Below are positions 17,646 through 26,455 of a stretch of 64,000 bases of DNA, one piece after another. Every line of letters begins with the position of its first letter. The stretch's first letter is position 1. Source of the DNA: Bacteroides sp. OF04-15BH (GTDB taxonomy: Bacteria; Bacteroidota; Bacteroidia; Bacteroidales; Bacteroidaceae); contig NZ_QUEM01000020.1 in assembly GCF_003477995.1 (NCBI RefSeq), positions 1 through 64,000 on the forward strand. The letters are read 5' to 3'. The position numbers and the translations under genes were made by a program. Below the pieces are notes generated by a model that worked only from the letters and a program-made list of their open reading frames with translations, had not been told where the DNA came from and searched no databases.

Positions 17646-18641
17646 TCAGCTGTTCTGTTCGATGTAGCGTAGCAGAGTCTGATAAGCTTTCCCGCTCTCC
17701 AGAGCTTCGCGTGCCCGAGCCAGGCAGTCGCCCATCTCCAGATCCGGTTCCATAACCTTGATGGCAAAGGCGGCGTTTACCAGAACAACAGTTTTACGGC
17801 TTTCATTGCTTTCGTTTTTGAGGATGCTCACGAAAATGTCGCGTGCCTCTTCCACCGACTCGCCGCCGTATATTTCTTCCGGGCGGATGACGGGCAATCC
17901 TAAATCCTTTGGCGTAAATATCTGTTCCATGCCCGGAGTTTTGATCTTGAAGGTGCCTGTGAGTGAGATTTCATCGTAACCGTCCATACTGTTTACGATA
18001 CCGTAATTGATGTCCAATTGTTGGTTTACGGTGCTGTACAGGCGCATCTGATTCAGGGTGGCCACGCCGAGCAGTTGGTTCTTGGGATTGGACGGGTTGA
18101 CCAGCGGTCCCAGCAGATTGAAACAAGTGGGGATTTGCATCGCCTTTCTTACCGGAGCCACAAACTTCATTCCTTGGGCAAAGAGCGGCGCATGCAGGTA
18201 GGTAAATCCGCAGGTGGCCAGATTGCGGCGCAGCTGATTTTCGTTGTCGGTGAACCGTACACCCAATGCCTCGAGCACATTGCTGGCTCCGGATGTGGAG
18301 GTAGAAGCGTAATTGCCGTGTTTGGCAACCGGATATCCGGCAGCAGCCACTACAAATCCCGAACAGGTGGAAATGTTGAAGGTATTCTTGTTATCGCCAC
18401 CGGTACCGACGATGTCTATGGTGTTGAAGTCCGAGAAATCAAGTGTTTTGCCGCTTTCTTTCAGTCCGTCGCGCAGTCCCAGCAGTTCGTTTACCTGAAT
18501 GCCTCGCATCAGGAGTGAAGTCAGAAAGGCAGTGATCTGTACGTCGGTATATTTTTCTTGGGTGATGTCGAGCATGATTTGCCGGGTTTCTTCCCGACTT
18601 AGAGTTTCATTCTCGACCAGTCGTGTCAGAATCTGTTTCAT
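17646..18641 (-). CDS. trpD: Anthranilate phosphoribosyltransferase
   Basis: It transfers phosphoribose from PRPP to anthranilate. The 331-residue protein has the N-terminal helical domain and the PRPP loop GTGGDNKNTFNIST at about 80-93, then KHGNYASTSTSGASN, LLGPLVNPSNPK and the metal-binding DGYDE. It is not fused to trpG. The start lies 35 bp inside the trpG 3' end, in another frame. Confidence 0.96.
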   Translation of the reverse strand: MKQILTRLVENETLSREETRQIMLDITQEKYTDVQITAFLTSLLMRGIQVNELLGLRDGLKESGKTLDFSDFNTIDIVGTGGDNKNTFNISTCSGFVVAAAGYPVAKHGNYASTSTSGASNVLEALGVRFTDNENQLRRNLATCGFTYLHAPLFAQGMKFVAPVRKAMQIPTCFNLLGPLVNPSNPKNQLLGVATLNQMRLYSTVNQQLDINYGIVNSMDGYDEISLTGTFKIKTPGMEQIFTPKDLGLPVIRPEEIYGGESVEEARDIFVSILKNESNESRKTVVLVNAAFAIKVMEPDLEMGDCLARAREALESGKAYQTLLRYIEQNS

Positions 18642-19212
18642 TTGTGTCGTGATGTGTTAGCCAGTTTTTAATGATGTCTTTACCTTGTGGGGTCAGTACC
18701 GATTCCGGATGGAACTGTATGCCGTGGACATCGTATTGTTTGTGTTTCAGTGCCATGATCTGTCCTTCATCGCTCCAGGCGGTTACTTCCAGTTCTTCGG
18801 GGAAATCTTCGCGCGACACTACCCAGGAATGGTAACGTCCGATAGGGAAGGTTTCCGGAAGACCTTGGAACAGATAGTCGTTGTGCTTTTGGTGGCACGG
18901 ACTCTGTATGCCGTGGAACACCTGGCTCAGATTGGTGAGCCGGGCACCGAACACCTCGCCGATGGCCTGATGCCCCAGACAGACACCGAGGATAGGTTTC
19001 TTTCCGGCATAAGTGCGGATGGTGTCGAGCAGCAGGCCTGCCTCTTCGGGAATGCCCGGTCCGGGACTGAGAATAATCTTGTCGAAGGCCTGCAAATCCT
19101 CCATGCGGAACTGATCATTGCGCCATACGGTTACTTCCGCTCCCAGCTCCTTGACCATGTGACTCAGGTTGAAGGTAAACGAGTCGTAATTGTCGATGAT
19201 AACTACTTTCAT
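18607..19212 (-). CDS. trpG: Anthranilate synthase, glutamine amidotransferase component II
   Basis: It supplies ammonia from glutamine to TrpE. This class I amidotransferase has 201 residues. The oxyanion strand is LSPGPGIPEEAG, the nucleophile is C78 in GVCLGHQAIG, and the His-Glu pair is in IQFHPESVLT. The same family includes PabA, but the place directly after trpE and before trpD points to tryptophan synthesis. It lies 25 bp after trpE. Confidence 0.95.
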   Translation of the reverse strand: MKVVIIDNYDSFTFNLSHMVKELGAEVTVWRNDQFRMEDLQAFDKIILSPGPGIPEEAGLLLDTIRTYAGKKPILGVCLGHQAIGEVFGARLTNLSQVFHGIQSPCHQKHNDYLFQGLPETFPIGRYHSWVVSREDFPEELEVTAWSDEGQIMALKHKQYDVHGIQFHPESVLTPQGKDIIKNWLTHHDTNETDSDTTGRE

Positions 19213-19237
19213 ATCCGGTTCTTTTATGGAATCTTAA

Positions 19238-20641
19238 TTAGGAAATCTTTCCGGCCTGTTCGATGGCCTTGCGCAGCGCACCGAGCTTGTTGTTGATTTC
19301 CTGGAGTTCATATTCTTCATTGCTTTGGGCCACGATGCCTCCACCGGCCTGGAACCATAACTCCTGGTTGCGGCTGACAAACGTACGGATGGTAATGGCC
19401 TGGTTCAGGTCGCCGTTCAGTCCGATAAATCCGATGCAGCCGCCATAGGCGCCCCGGTTGTGCGGTTCGTATTGCGAGATCAGTTCCATAGCCTTTACTT
19501 TCGGTGCTCCCGACAGCGTGCCTGCCGGAAATGTGTCGATGAAGGTCTTGATGGCATTGCTCTGCGGCAACAGCTGTCCGCTGACGCGGCTCACCAGATG
19601 AATGACGTGGCTGTAATACTGCATGTCTTTGTAGAATTCCACCTGCACATGGTCGCAGTTACGGCTCAGATCATTGCGCGCCAAATCTACCAGCATGACA
19701 TGCTCTGCATTCTCTTTCGGATCGTGGCGCAGATATTCGGCATTCTTCTGATCCGTTTCCTTGTTGCCGGTGCGTTTGGTGGTGCCGGCAATAGGGTCAA
19801 TATAGGCCTTTCCGTTTTCAATCTTGCAGTGCGTTTCCGGTGATGAACCGAAAATGCGGAATCCTCCGAAGTCAAAATAAAACAGATAAGGGCTGGGATT
19901 GATGTGGCGCAGGGCGCGGTACAGGTTGAAGTCATCTCCTTCAAACCGTTGGATGAAGCGCCGGCTCAATACAATCTGAAACACATCGCCGCGCATGCAG
20001 TGGGCAATACCCTTGCGGATGTTGCTCTTGTGCTCCTCATCCGTCAGGGTGCTGGTGATGTCGCCAACGGGACGGAAGGAGTAGGCGGTGAATTTCCGGT
20101 TCAGAATCATTTTCTCCAGTTCTTCAAGACCATCCTCTTCACCTTCAGAAACAAGTTCCAGTAAGGTCAGAGAGTTGTTGAAGTGATCGAACACGATGAC
20201 CTGCTTGTAGAGTATATAGATCAGGTCCGGCGCGTCGTTCTTTTCGGAAACACTGTCTTTGATGGGGATATGTTCGAAATAACGTATGGCGTTGAAAGAG
20301 GTGAAGCCATAGAGTCCGCAATATTGGCTGTATTCGCCTTCTACGGCAAACCGGTTCAGAAAACCGTTGAGCACATCTTCGGTTCTGCAAGTGTCGTCAA
20401 TGTTTTGTTCTGTGTTTGTGCCGTCGGGAAATGAAGCCTTTGCCCGCCCATGGCCAATCTCGATGCTGGCCATGGGGTTCAAGGCGATAAATGAACGGCT
20501 GTTGTCGTTGCCGTGATAATCAGAACTTTCCATCAGGGCGCTTTGAGGATATAAGTCGCGCACCTTGAGGTAAGTGCTTACGGGCGTCAGCAGGTCGCCC
20601 AGAATTTGTCGTGATTTTACGTGATATTTGTGTGGTTGCAT
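19238..20641 (-). CDS. trpE: Anthranilate synthase component I
   Basis: It makes anthranilate from chorismate. At 467 residues it is slightly shorter than E. coli TrpE. The N-terminal domain keeps the tryptophan-binding motif (SALMESSDYHG, the LLESS element), so feedback inhibition is likely. The C-terminal chorismate-binding domain shows IDPIAGTTKRTGN, HVMLVDLARNDLSRN and FPAGTLSGAPKVKAMELI. It follows trpB by 12 bp. Confidence 0.96.
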   Translation of the reverse strand: MQPHKYHVKSRQILGDLLTPVSTYLKVRDLYPQSALMESSDYHGNDNSRSFIALNPMASIEIGHGRAKASFPDGTNTEQNIDDTCRTEDVLNGFLNRFAVEGEYSQYCGLYGFTSFNAIRYFEHIPIKDSVSEKNDAPDLIYILYKQVIVFDHFNNSLTLLELVSEGEEDGLEELEKMILNRKFTAYSFRPVGDITSTLTDEEHKSNIRKGIAHCMRGDVFQIVLSRRFIQRFEGDDFNLYRALRHINPSPYLFYFDFGGFRIFGSSPETHCKIENGKAYIDPIAGTTKRTGNKETDQKNAEYLRHDPKENAEHVMLVDLARNDLSRNCDHVQVEFYKDMQYYSHVIHLVSRVSGQLLPQSNAIKTFIDTFPAGTLSGAPKVKAMELISQYEPHNRGAYGGCIGFIGLNGDLNQAITIRTFVSRNQELWFQAGGGIVAQSNEEYELQEINNKLGALRKAIEQAGKIS

Positions 20642-20653
20642 GTGTCGTGTGTC

Positions 20654-21853
20654 TTAGTCGTTCGGACAGAATTCGTCTTTGTGTGCCAGATAAGTTTCCA
20701 AATCCTTGTCACCGCGTCCGCTTACGGTGAGCACCACAACATCGTCTTTCTTGAAGTTCATTTTCGGAAGCATGGCTAGCGCGTGAGAAGACTCCAGAGC
20801 CGGGATGATACCTTCCAGGCGGGTCAGTTCAAAAGCGGCACGCAGCGCCTCGTCGTCGTTGATCGCCATTACCTGTGCTCTTCTTTCTTTTGCCAGATGA
20901 GCGTGCAGAGGGCCGATTCCCGGATAGTCCAGACCGGCAGAGATGGAATAAGGTTCCTTGATCTGTCCGTTCTCGTCCTGAAGAACCAGAGTGCGGAAAC
21001 CGTGAATGATACCTTCTGTTCCGGCAGTGATAGAAGCGGCAGTCTTTCCGGTGGCAATACCATATCCACCGGCCTCGCCCAATACCAGTTTTACGCGTTC
21101 GTCATCGATATAGTGATATACGGTTCCTGCGGCATTTGAGCCTCCACCGATGCAGGCCATCAGATAGTCCGGATAGTCGCGTCCTTCTTTCTCCATGAGC
21201 TGTTCCTTGATTTCCTTGCTGATGACGCTTTGCAGGCGGGCTACCAAATCCGGGTAAGGATGAGGTCCTACGGCAGAACCCAACAGATAGAAGGTGTCCT
21301 CCGGATTGGTACACCAGTCGCGCAGCGCCTCGTTTACGGCATCTGTCAGTGTCTGGCTTCCTGAAGTTACGGAGAATACTTCGGCTCCCAGCATACGCAT
21401 TTTCTCTACATTGACATGCTGGCGTTCAATGTCGATGGCACCCATATACACGCGGCAAGGCATGTTCATCAGGGCGCAGGCAGTAGCGGTTGCCACACCA
21501 TGCTGTCCGGCACCGGTTTCAGCGATGATTCTCTTCTTGCCCATCTTGCGGGCCAACAGAATCTGGCCGATGGCATTGTTGATTTTATGTGCTCCAGTGT
21601 GGTTCAGGTCCTCACGCTTCAGATAGATCTTGCAGCCGTATTTCTCGCTCAGGCGCTTGGCCAGATACAAAGGAGAAGGGCGGCCTACATAGTCGCGCAG
21701 CAGTTCGTGGAATTCTTTCTGGAACTCTTCGCTTTCCAGGATGGTCAGATACTGCTCTCTCAGCGATTCAATTGCCTTGTGAAGGATTTCGGGAATAAAA
21801 CTTCCGCCGAATTCACCATAATAACCGTTTTGATCAATGTTGTAAGATTTCAT
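20654..21853 (-). CDS. trpB: Tryptophan synthase beta subunit
   Basis: This PLP enzyme joins indole and serine to give tryptophan. The 399-residue protein is of the standard TrpB1 type, with the PLP lysine K90 in [13 protein letters not shown] and the phosphate loop GGGSNAAGT. The C-terminal serine site includes VSGRGDKD. It is the first structural gene of the operon, directly after the attenuator-like leader, so termination there would affect all seven genes. Confidence 0.97.
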   Translation of the reverse strand: MKSYNIDQNGYYGEFGGSFIPEILHKAIESLREQYLTILESEEFQKEFHELLRDYVGRPSPLYLAKRLSEKYGCKIYLKREDLNHTGAHKINNAIGQILLARKMGKKRIIAETGAGQHGVATATACALMNMPCRVYMGAIDIERQHVNVEKMRMLGAEVFSVTSGSQTLTDAVNEALRDWCTNPEDTFYLLGSAVGPHPYPDLVARLQSVISKEIKEQLMEKEGRDYPDYLMACIGGGSNAAGTVYHYIDDERVKLVLGEAGGYGIATGKTAASITAGTEGIIHGFRTLVLQDENGQIKEPYSISAGLDYPGIGPLHAHLAKERRAQVMAINDDEALRAAFELTRLEGIIPALESSHALAMLPKMNFKKDDVVVLTVSGRGDKDLETYLAHKDEFCPND

Positions 21854-21888
21854 ATTTATATTGTTTTTGGTTGTTGTTTACGGGTATG

Positions 21889-21921
21889 AAAAAAAGGCTT
21901 GTCGCAAGTACGACAAGCCTT
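21889..21921 (-). terminator. Intrinsic terminator in the trp leader (attenuator)
   Basis: AAGGCTTGTCG-TACTTG-CGACAAGCCTT forms an 11-bp perfect stem with a 6-nt loop, followed by seven U on the minus strand. It lies between the leader peptide stop and trpB (about 36 bp before the ATG). A terminator upstream of the first gene of its own operon is the mark of attenuation. Confidence 0.9.
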
Positions 21922-21969
21922 TTCAGTATCTTTTTATTTCAAGTATGAACACCAAGATATACAAGACTA

Positions 21970-22000
21970 GCTCCTCACGACCTTTTGAGTTCTGAGTAGC
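21970..22000 (-). promoter_or_regulatory. Leader hairpin 1:2 downstream of the Trp codons
   Basis: GCTACTCA (22000-21993, codons 12-14 of the leader peptide) can pair with TGAGGAGC (21977-21970, overlapping the peptide stop), with one mismatch. A ribosome stalled on the Trp codons would cover the first arm. I did not find a convincing antiterminator by eye. Confidence 0.5.
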
Positions 22001-22034
22001 GCCACCACCAATATGTATTCTTGTTCATGTTCAT
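21975..22034 (-). CDS. trpL: trp operon leader peptide with three consecutive Trp codons
   Basis: This 20-codon frame reads MNMNKNTYWWWRYSELKRS and stops with TGA. Three TGG codons in a row occupy 22010-22002. It begins about 36 nt after a consensus promoter. The stop overlaps a hairpin arm, and 53 nt after the stop comes a terminator stem ahead of trpB. Tryptophan is rare in proteins, so WWW in a tiny ORF at the head of trpBEGDCFA is strong evidence for ribosome-mediated attenuation: low charged tRNA-Trp stalls the ribosome and lets transcription continue. An ATG at 22028 in the same frame is an alternative start. Confidence 0.9.
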   Translation of the reverse strand: MNMNKNTYWWWRYSELKRS

Positions 22035-22070
22035 GATTTCTCTTTTTGCTTTTTTGTTTTTGTTACGTTG

Positions 22071-22102
22071 CAAATGTATGTTTTTTATTTGATACATCCA
22101 AA
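22071..22102 (-). promoter_or_regulatory. Promoter of the trp operon
   Basis: On the minus strand TTTG (22102-22099) is followed after 20 nt by TACATTTG (22078-22071), a full match to the Bacteroides TTTG-N19-21-TAnnTTTG pattern. The leader peptide ATG is about 36 nt downstream. Confidence 0.8.
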
Positions 22103-22130
22103 AGAAAACGGATTTTTTTCTTTCCGTTTT
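22101..22130 (-). terminator. Probable terminator of the nuclease/B3-4/secreted-protein operon
   Basis: AAAACGGA and TCCGTTTT pair across an A-rich loop, with CTTTT after them on the minus strand. It touches the -33 box of the trp promoter. Confidence 0.5.
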
Positions 22131-22161
22131 TCATTTTTTTGCTGATCAGGTTTTGTTGCCC

Positions 22162-22719
22162 TTATTTGCCCTGAACGGAGAAGTCATAGGCTACAATATC
22201 TCCCGATTCGTTGCACGGTGTCTGTTTCAGGTTCACCAGAATATATTCGCCGGGGAAGAGTTCCTCTTTTGGGGTCACGAAGAATCCCATTTCCGGCAGG
22301 TTCTCGATCACGAAGGAGTCGATGTTGATACGGATGGAGCCGCACTCGTTCAGGTCTGCGTATGGCAGACGACGGTGGTCACGACGTTTGTTCAGGCGGA
22401 TCAGCGCATAGTCGTTCAGTGTGGCGTCCTTGGGATAGATGACGAAACAAGGCTTTCTTTCTGTCAGCTGTTTGGACTGTTTGCCCCAAAAGTATCGGAT
22501 CAGCTTTTTCCCCACATTGATGCCCTGAATGTCCCAACCTTTCTTTTCTTCTGTCTGGCTGGTTACGGAGCGCATCGGGGCTTTTTGGTCGTTGACGATA
22601 ATGAATACGGTTGGGTCTGGAGTAGGCATCTGTGCATGGAGCGCACCGGAAATTCCGAACAGGAGTGCCACCAGGAAAAAGCGCCATGAAGCGTTTCTAA
22701 GCATAAAAATTGATTTCAT
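22162..22719 (-). CDS. Secreted protein of unknown function
   Basis: I do not recognise a family. The 185-residue protein starts with a basic stretch and a hydrophobic signal peptide ending ISGALHAQ (about residue 30), so it is exported. The mature part is basic and mixed alpha/beta by eye, with no obvious catalytic motif, repeats or lipobox. The start overlaps the end of the B3/B4 gene by 23 bp; an ATG at 22704 would reduce this to 8 bp. It appears to be the last gene of a three-gene unit. Confidence 0.7.
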   Translation of the reverse strand: MKSIFMLRNASWRFFLVALLFGISGALHAQMPTPDPTVFIIVNDQKAPMRSVTSQTEEKKGWDIQGINVGKKLIRYFWGKQSKQLTERKPCFVIYPKDATLNDYALIRLNKRRDHRRLPYADLNECGSIRINIDSFVIENLPEMGFFVTPKEELFPGEYILVNLKQTPCNESGDIVAYDFSVQGK

Positions 22720-23362
22720 AGTCTGTTGTTTTGGTATATTTTATAAATAAGTTGGCTATCATTTCGGCACATGCCTGTACTCCGGAGCGGTTTCCGTCAT
22801 ATCCGTTGATGAGCACGGTGGTATGCCGTGTGTCCAGACTCAGCTTGGTGCGTTCGTGGTCACTGGTCGGAGTGCCGAATCCTCCGATCTGATCCCGATA
22901 AACCGGCAGTCCTTCAATATTGAGGATGCCGCGTCCGATACCTTCATACGGCTCGTCGGCGTGTCCCACTCCCAGAGCGATGTCACCGATAATCTTATCG
23001 GAATCGAATCCACCGATGGAATATCCCGTAGCCATGGATGCTAAGTTGATCAAATCCACAGCGGTATTGATCTGATACAGATCCTGATTCTTCAGGACTC
23101 TCCGGATGAGGGATTCGGCTGCCGGACGGTAGCGGCTGGGGTCTTTGCCCAGAGCCTTATAGGCAGCCCGGGTGCTCTGAATGGATTCCATTCCCCGGAT
23201 ATAGTCCAGATTGTGTGTGCGGATGCGTTCTTCTTCGCTTCGGATTTCTTCCCAGAGTTCCGCATCATATTCTGTGTTTGTGATGGTGGCTGTAAGTGCA
23301 GCACCGATAAAATCCGGGCAGATGTTCCGGATTTCGTCTGTAATTTCTATTTTCATAACCAT
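22697..23362 (-). CDS. Free-standing B3/B4 tRNA-binding-domain protein
   Basis: This 221-residue protein consists of the B3/B4 domain found inside the beta chain of phenylalanyl-tRNA synthetase, where it hosts editing of mischarged tRNA. Characteristic segments are GKDPSRYRPAAESLIRRVLK (about 95-114), NTAVDLINLASMATGYSIGGFD and ILINGYDGN-like VLINGYDG near the end. There is no signal peptide, so it is cytosolic. Stand-alone versions are widespread but of unclear role; trans-editing is plausible. It starts 18 bp after the nuclease gene. An ATG at 23356 is also possible. Confidence 0.85.
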   Translation of the reverse strand: MVMKIEITDEIRNICPDFIGAALTATITNTEYDAELWEEIRSEEERIRTHNLDYIRGMESIQSTRAAYKALGKDPSRYRPAAESLIRRVLKNQDLYQINTAVDLINLASMATGYSIGGFDSDKIIGDIALGVGHADEPYEGIGRGILNIEGLPVYRDQIGGFGTPTSDHERTKLSLDTRHTTVLINGYDGNRSGVQACAEMIANLFIKYTKTTDYEINFYA

Positions 23363-23380
23363 TATATATATAATAGGTGT

Positions 23381-24256
23381 TTATTGCCAGTCGTTGACGT
23401 TATAGCTGGCCTCCATTTTATCTTCTACCTCATCCGGCAGTTTGCTGAAGAAGTCAATGCCGGTAAGTTCTTCCACCTCATCTACGCTTACGGCATAGTC
23501 TTTCAGCGGTTTGTTCTGCTTTTTGTGTTTGAACACATATCCGATGGCTTTGGCATCTCCATCCTTTTCCTGCCGCATGACGACTTTATAGAACGCGTCG
23601 GGCACGGTGATCTTGTTCTGTCCGATGGTTTTGGGATAAGAGCTATAAATAATAGGGCCGCAGACAATATAGATGCTTTGATACTTGCGCGCCCATTTGC
23701 GGCATTTCTCTTCCAGTTCCTTCCAGTCGCCGCCGTTCAGGCTGTGCAGCTGCGGACACATATTGCTGAAATAGAAACATTCGGTCATGGCCTGCTCGCT
23801 GTATTTGTTGTCGGCAGCCGGGCACATGTGTCCGCGGTCATATCCCGAGCCGCGATAATCACTGTCTTCAGCTGTGCTTCCTTTCTTGACATCCGGGTCC
23901 GGCTGGAAATCATCACTGCGGCTTACGGTTCCTTCCGTTCTGGCTTTGGTCAGTTCCCAGGCCACCCAATTCGGTATTTTGGTGCGCCGGTTGAAGGAAA
24001 CGGTGTACCCGTCGTGCCAGATCACCTCTTCGGGACGGTCGGTCAGGAAGGCCGGAATCTCCAGGCGCATCTTTTTGTTGGTGGATGCCTTCTGTTTCTG
24101 CGATTTGCTTTCTGTCTGATGAGAAGCAGACGGAATCCGTGTTGTCAATTCGGCAGACTGCAGTCCCGATTGCTGTAAGAATGTTTGTATCCGGTCAAGG
24201 TTCACTCCGCCGATTACAGCGATTCCGGCCAGTAAACCTAAAATTTTCTTGGTCAT
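23381..24256 (-). CDS. DNA/RNA non-specific endonuclease, membrane-anchored or secreted
   Basis: This is a metal-dependent nuclease of the NUC1/Serratia type. The start at 24256 gives 291 residues with an N-terminal hydrophobic segment (KKILGLLAGIAVIGGV). The active site is D140-R-G-H143 in GYDRGHMCPAADN, followed by the metal Asn region FYFSNMCPQLHSLNGGDWKELE. A polar linker rich in Ser, Lys and Gln (about 40-65) separates the anchor from the domain. It probably degrades extracellular or periplasmic nucleic acid. It is the first of three same-strand genes. Confidence 0.92.
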   Translation of the reverse strand: MTKKILGLLAGIAVIGGVNLDRIQTFLQQSGLQSAELTTRIPSASHQTESKSQKQKASTNKKMRLEIPAFLTDRPEEVIWHDGYTVSFNRRTKIPNWVAWELTKARTEGTVSRSDDFQPDPDVKKGSTAEDSDYRGSGYDRGHMCPAADNKYSEQAMTECFYFSNMCPQLHSLNGGDWKELEEKCRKWARKYQSIYIVCGPIIYSSYPKTIGQNKITVPDAFYKVVMRQEKDGDAKAIGYVFKHKKQNKPLKDYAVSVDEVEELTGIDFFSKLPDEVEDKMEASYNVNDWQ

Positions 24257-24286
24257 AATATGAAGCGTATGTGAAAAATAACGCTG

Positions 24287-24294
24287 CAAAGATA
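24287..24294 (-). promoter_or_regulatory. -7 box upstream of the nuclease gene
   Basis: TATCTTTG on the minus strand, 31 nt before the ATG, fits TAnnTTTG. No clear -33 box. Confidence 0.5.
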
Positions 24295-24451
24295 CAAATT
24301 TAAACCGAATGAGCGTTCACGGATTTCCTTTAGAGATTCTTTTGTGCGCAAGTTTCTGTGGCGGACAGAGGATTCAGTCGGATTGTTTCACAATCGGGTT
24401 GCTCCCGCAAGATTTCTAATTTGATGTATCGCAGAATCAGCTTTATTTTTG

Positions 24452-24459
24452 TATATTTG
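24452..24459 (+). promoter_or_regulatory. -7 box upstream of the M6 protease pair
   Basis: TATATTTG lies 22 bp before the first protease ATG and matches TAnnTTTG. Confidence 0.5.
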
Positions 24460-24481
24460 CTCAGAATTAATCACTTAGAAC

Positions 24482-26440
24482 ATGAAGAAACTGTTTTCTA
24501 CTTTATTGTTATCGGCTTTGGCATGGCAGTTGCAGGCTGCTCCGGCCGAAAAATGTAAAAAGATTGTTACTTTACTTAATGGCGAGACTGTTGAAGTTTC
24601 TTTCTGGGGCGACGAATATGGATGCTTTTATATGGATCAGGACGGACGTATGCTGGAACCGGTAGGCTCCGGTGAGCGCTTCCGTTATGCTTCGTATGAC
24701 CTGAATGCGGCTGTGCAGCGGGTGAGCCGTCTTCGGAGTGCGGCAGCTCCGCGTATCGGAGCCAATCTGAATCCGAAGGGAACCTATAAGGTACCGGTCG
24801 TTCTGGTTCAGTTTAAGGATAAGGCCTTCAGTGTGGCCGAAGGCGGAGAAGCAGTAAATACTTTCTACGACAAATACTGTAACGGAACAAAAGACGGAAA
24901 CTATTATACCGGAGCCGGCAGTTTTGGAGCCGTGCGCGATTATTTTGCAGCGCAGAGTGACAGTACTCTGTTCTGGGATTTCGACATCATCGGTCCGGTA
25001 ACCTTGGATAAGGAAGCCGCTTATTATGGTCAGGATCAGGACGGTAAGATTGATGTGAATATCGGCGATTTTTATACCGAGGCACTGACTAAGGCACTGA
25101 GCCTTCGCAGTGACTGGTCGGTGTATGACAGCAATGCCGACGGAATGGTTGATATGGTCTTTTTCCTTTATGCCGGTCTGGGACAGGCAAACGGAGGCAG
25201 TGCCTCTACCATCTGGCCTAAGGAAACCAATGGCGGAATGACGGTGGGCGACCTGTCTTTTGCGGTGTCGGCCTGCTGCAATGAGTTGCGCCCGATTAAG
25301 GATAATGGAGTCATTGTCGGAGGAAAGGCCGACGGTATCGGTATTATGTGCCACGAAATGTCGCATGTGCTGGGACTGCCTGATTTTTACAATGCGGAGC
25401 ACAACTCCTTCGGTATGGACTACTGGTCGGTGATGGACTACGGTTACTTTACCAACAATGGCTATAATCCCGGCAGTTACAACGGTTATGAGCGCGACTT
25501 TATGGGATGGCGCAGTCTGGTGGAATTGAAAGAACCGCAGACGGTGCGCATGAAATCTCTGGAAGAAGGAGGCGTTGCCTATAAGATTGTCAATGACCAA
25601 AATCCGGATGAATATTACGTGCTGCACAATATGCAACCCAAAGGTTGGGATGTCAAGCTTTCCACTTTGGGACATGGTATGCTCGTGACGCATGTAGACT
25701 ACGATACAGAAGTGTGGAACATGAACCTGGTCAATGAAGACATGTATCATCAGCGAATGACCATTGTTCCGGCCAACAATAAGCTGATCGGAAACTTTAA
25801 TGCGGGCTCGGCTGCTGAGTTGCTGGATGCTTTGGCTGGCCATCCTTATCCGGGAAAGACCGGCAATACGGAACTGACGGATGCCAGTGTGCCGGCTGCA
25901 GAGGTGTATCGCGGAGAGTTCATGGGTAAGCCGATCAAGCAGGTGGAGGAACACGACGGGGTGGTAACCTTTAAGTTTATGCCGCTCGGAGTGCTGGCCA
26001 CTCCCGTGCTGGATGAGGCTGTAGAGAAGAACATCCCTTACGGTTTGCAAATCAGCTGGCCTGCTGTGGAGCATGCCGAGGCTTATCGGATAGAATACAA
26101 GCGGGTGGATGATCTGAATGATGAAAATATCCAGTGCGTGGACTCTGTGAAAAGCAATTCGGTAGCCTTGTCCGGACTGTCCGATGGCGTGGACTATTGC
26201 TATCGGGTGATGGCTTTGGCCGACAAATATGAGAATTCTGCCTTTGCAGCGTGGAAGACTGCCGGCGTAACCGTGAATTCCATTAACGACATACCGGCTG
26301 ACGACACTGTGGTAGAGGTTTATAACTTGCAGGGCATCAGATTACTGGAATCATCTTTGGCCGAGGCACGGAAAAACCTGAGAGAGGGATTGTATGTGGT
26401 GAAGTCGAAGAACTTTAACGGAAAACTATATCTGAAATAA
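24482..26440 (+). CDS. M6-family secreted metalloprotease with C-terminal sorting-like domain
   Basis: The 652-residue protein has a signal peptide (LLSALAWQLQAAPA). A zinc site of immune-inhibitor-A type follows: H291-E-x2-H295 in MCHEMSHVLGLPDFYN, with FGMDYWSVMDYG downstream. A fibronectin-III-like segment is likely at about 505-595. The C-terminus (VEVYNLQGIRLLESSL ... GLYVVKSKNFNGKLYLK) looks like a type IX secretion type A sorting domain, which suggests export to the cell surface. A paralogue starts 15 bp downstream. Confidence 0.9.
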   Translation: MKKLFSTLLLSALAWQLQAAPAEKCKKIVTLLNGETVEVSFWGDEYGCFYMDQDGRMLEPVGSGERFRYASYDLNAAVQRVSRLRSAAAPRIGANLNPKGTYKVPVVLVQFKDKAFSVAEGGEAVNTFYDKYCNGTKDGNYYTGAGSFGAVRDYFAAQSDSTLFWDFDIIGPVTLDKEAAYYGQDQDGKIDVNIGDFYTEALTKALSLRSDWSVYDSNADGMVDMVFFLYAGLGQANGGSASTIWPKETNGGMTVGDLSFAVSACCNELRPIKDNGVIVGGKADGIGIMCHEMSHVLGLPDFYNAEHNSFGMDYWSVMDYGYFTNNGYNPGSYNGYERDFMGWRSLVELKEPQTVRMKSLEEGGVAYKIVNDQNPDEYYVLHNMQPKGWDVKLSTLGHGMLVTHVDYDTEVWNMNLVNEDMYHQRMTIVPANNKLIGNFNAGSAAELLDALAGHPYPGKTGNTELTDASVPAAEVYRGEFMGKPIKQVEEHDGVVTFKFMPLGVLATPVLDEAVEKNIPYGLQISWPAVEHAEAYRIEYKRVDDLNDENIQCVDSVKSNSVALSGLSDGVDYCYRVMALADKYENSAFAAWKTAGVTVNSINDIPADDTVVEVYNLQGIRLLESSLAEARKNLREGLYVVKSKNFNGKLYLK

Positions 26441-26455
26441 TAAAACACAACGAAC

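Noticed and set aside
24572..26074. 500-codon open frame on the minus strand opposite the first M6 protease
   Set aside because: It is antisense to a clear protease gene, shows no recognisable domain and has a His/Ile/Arg-rich composition typical of the complement of a coding frame.
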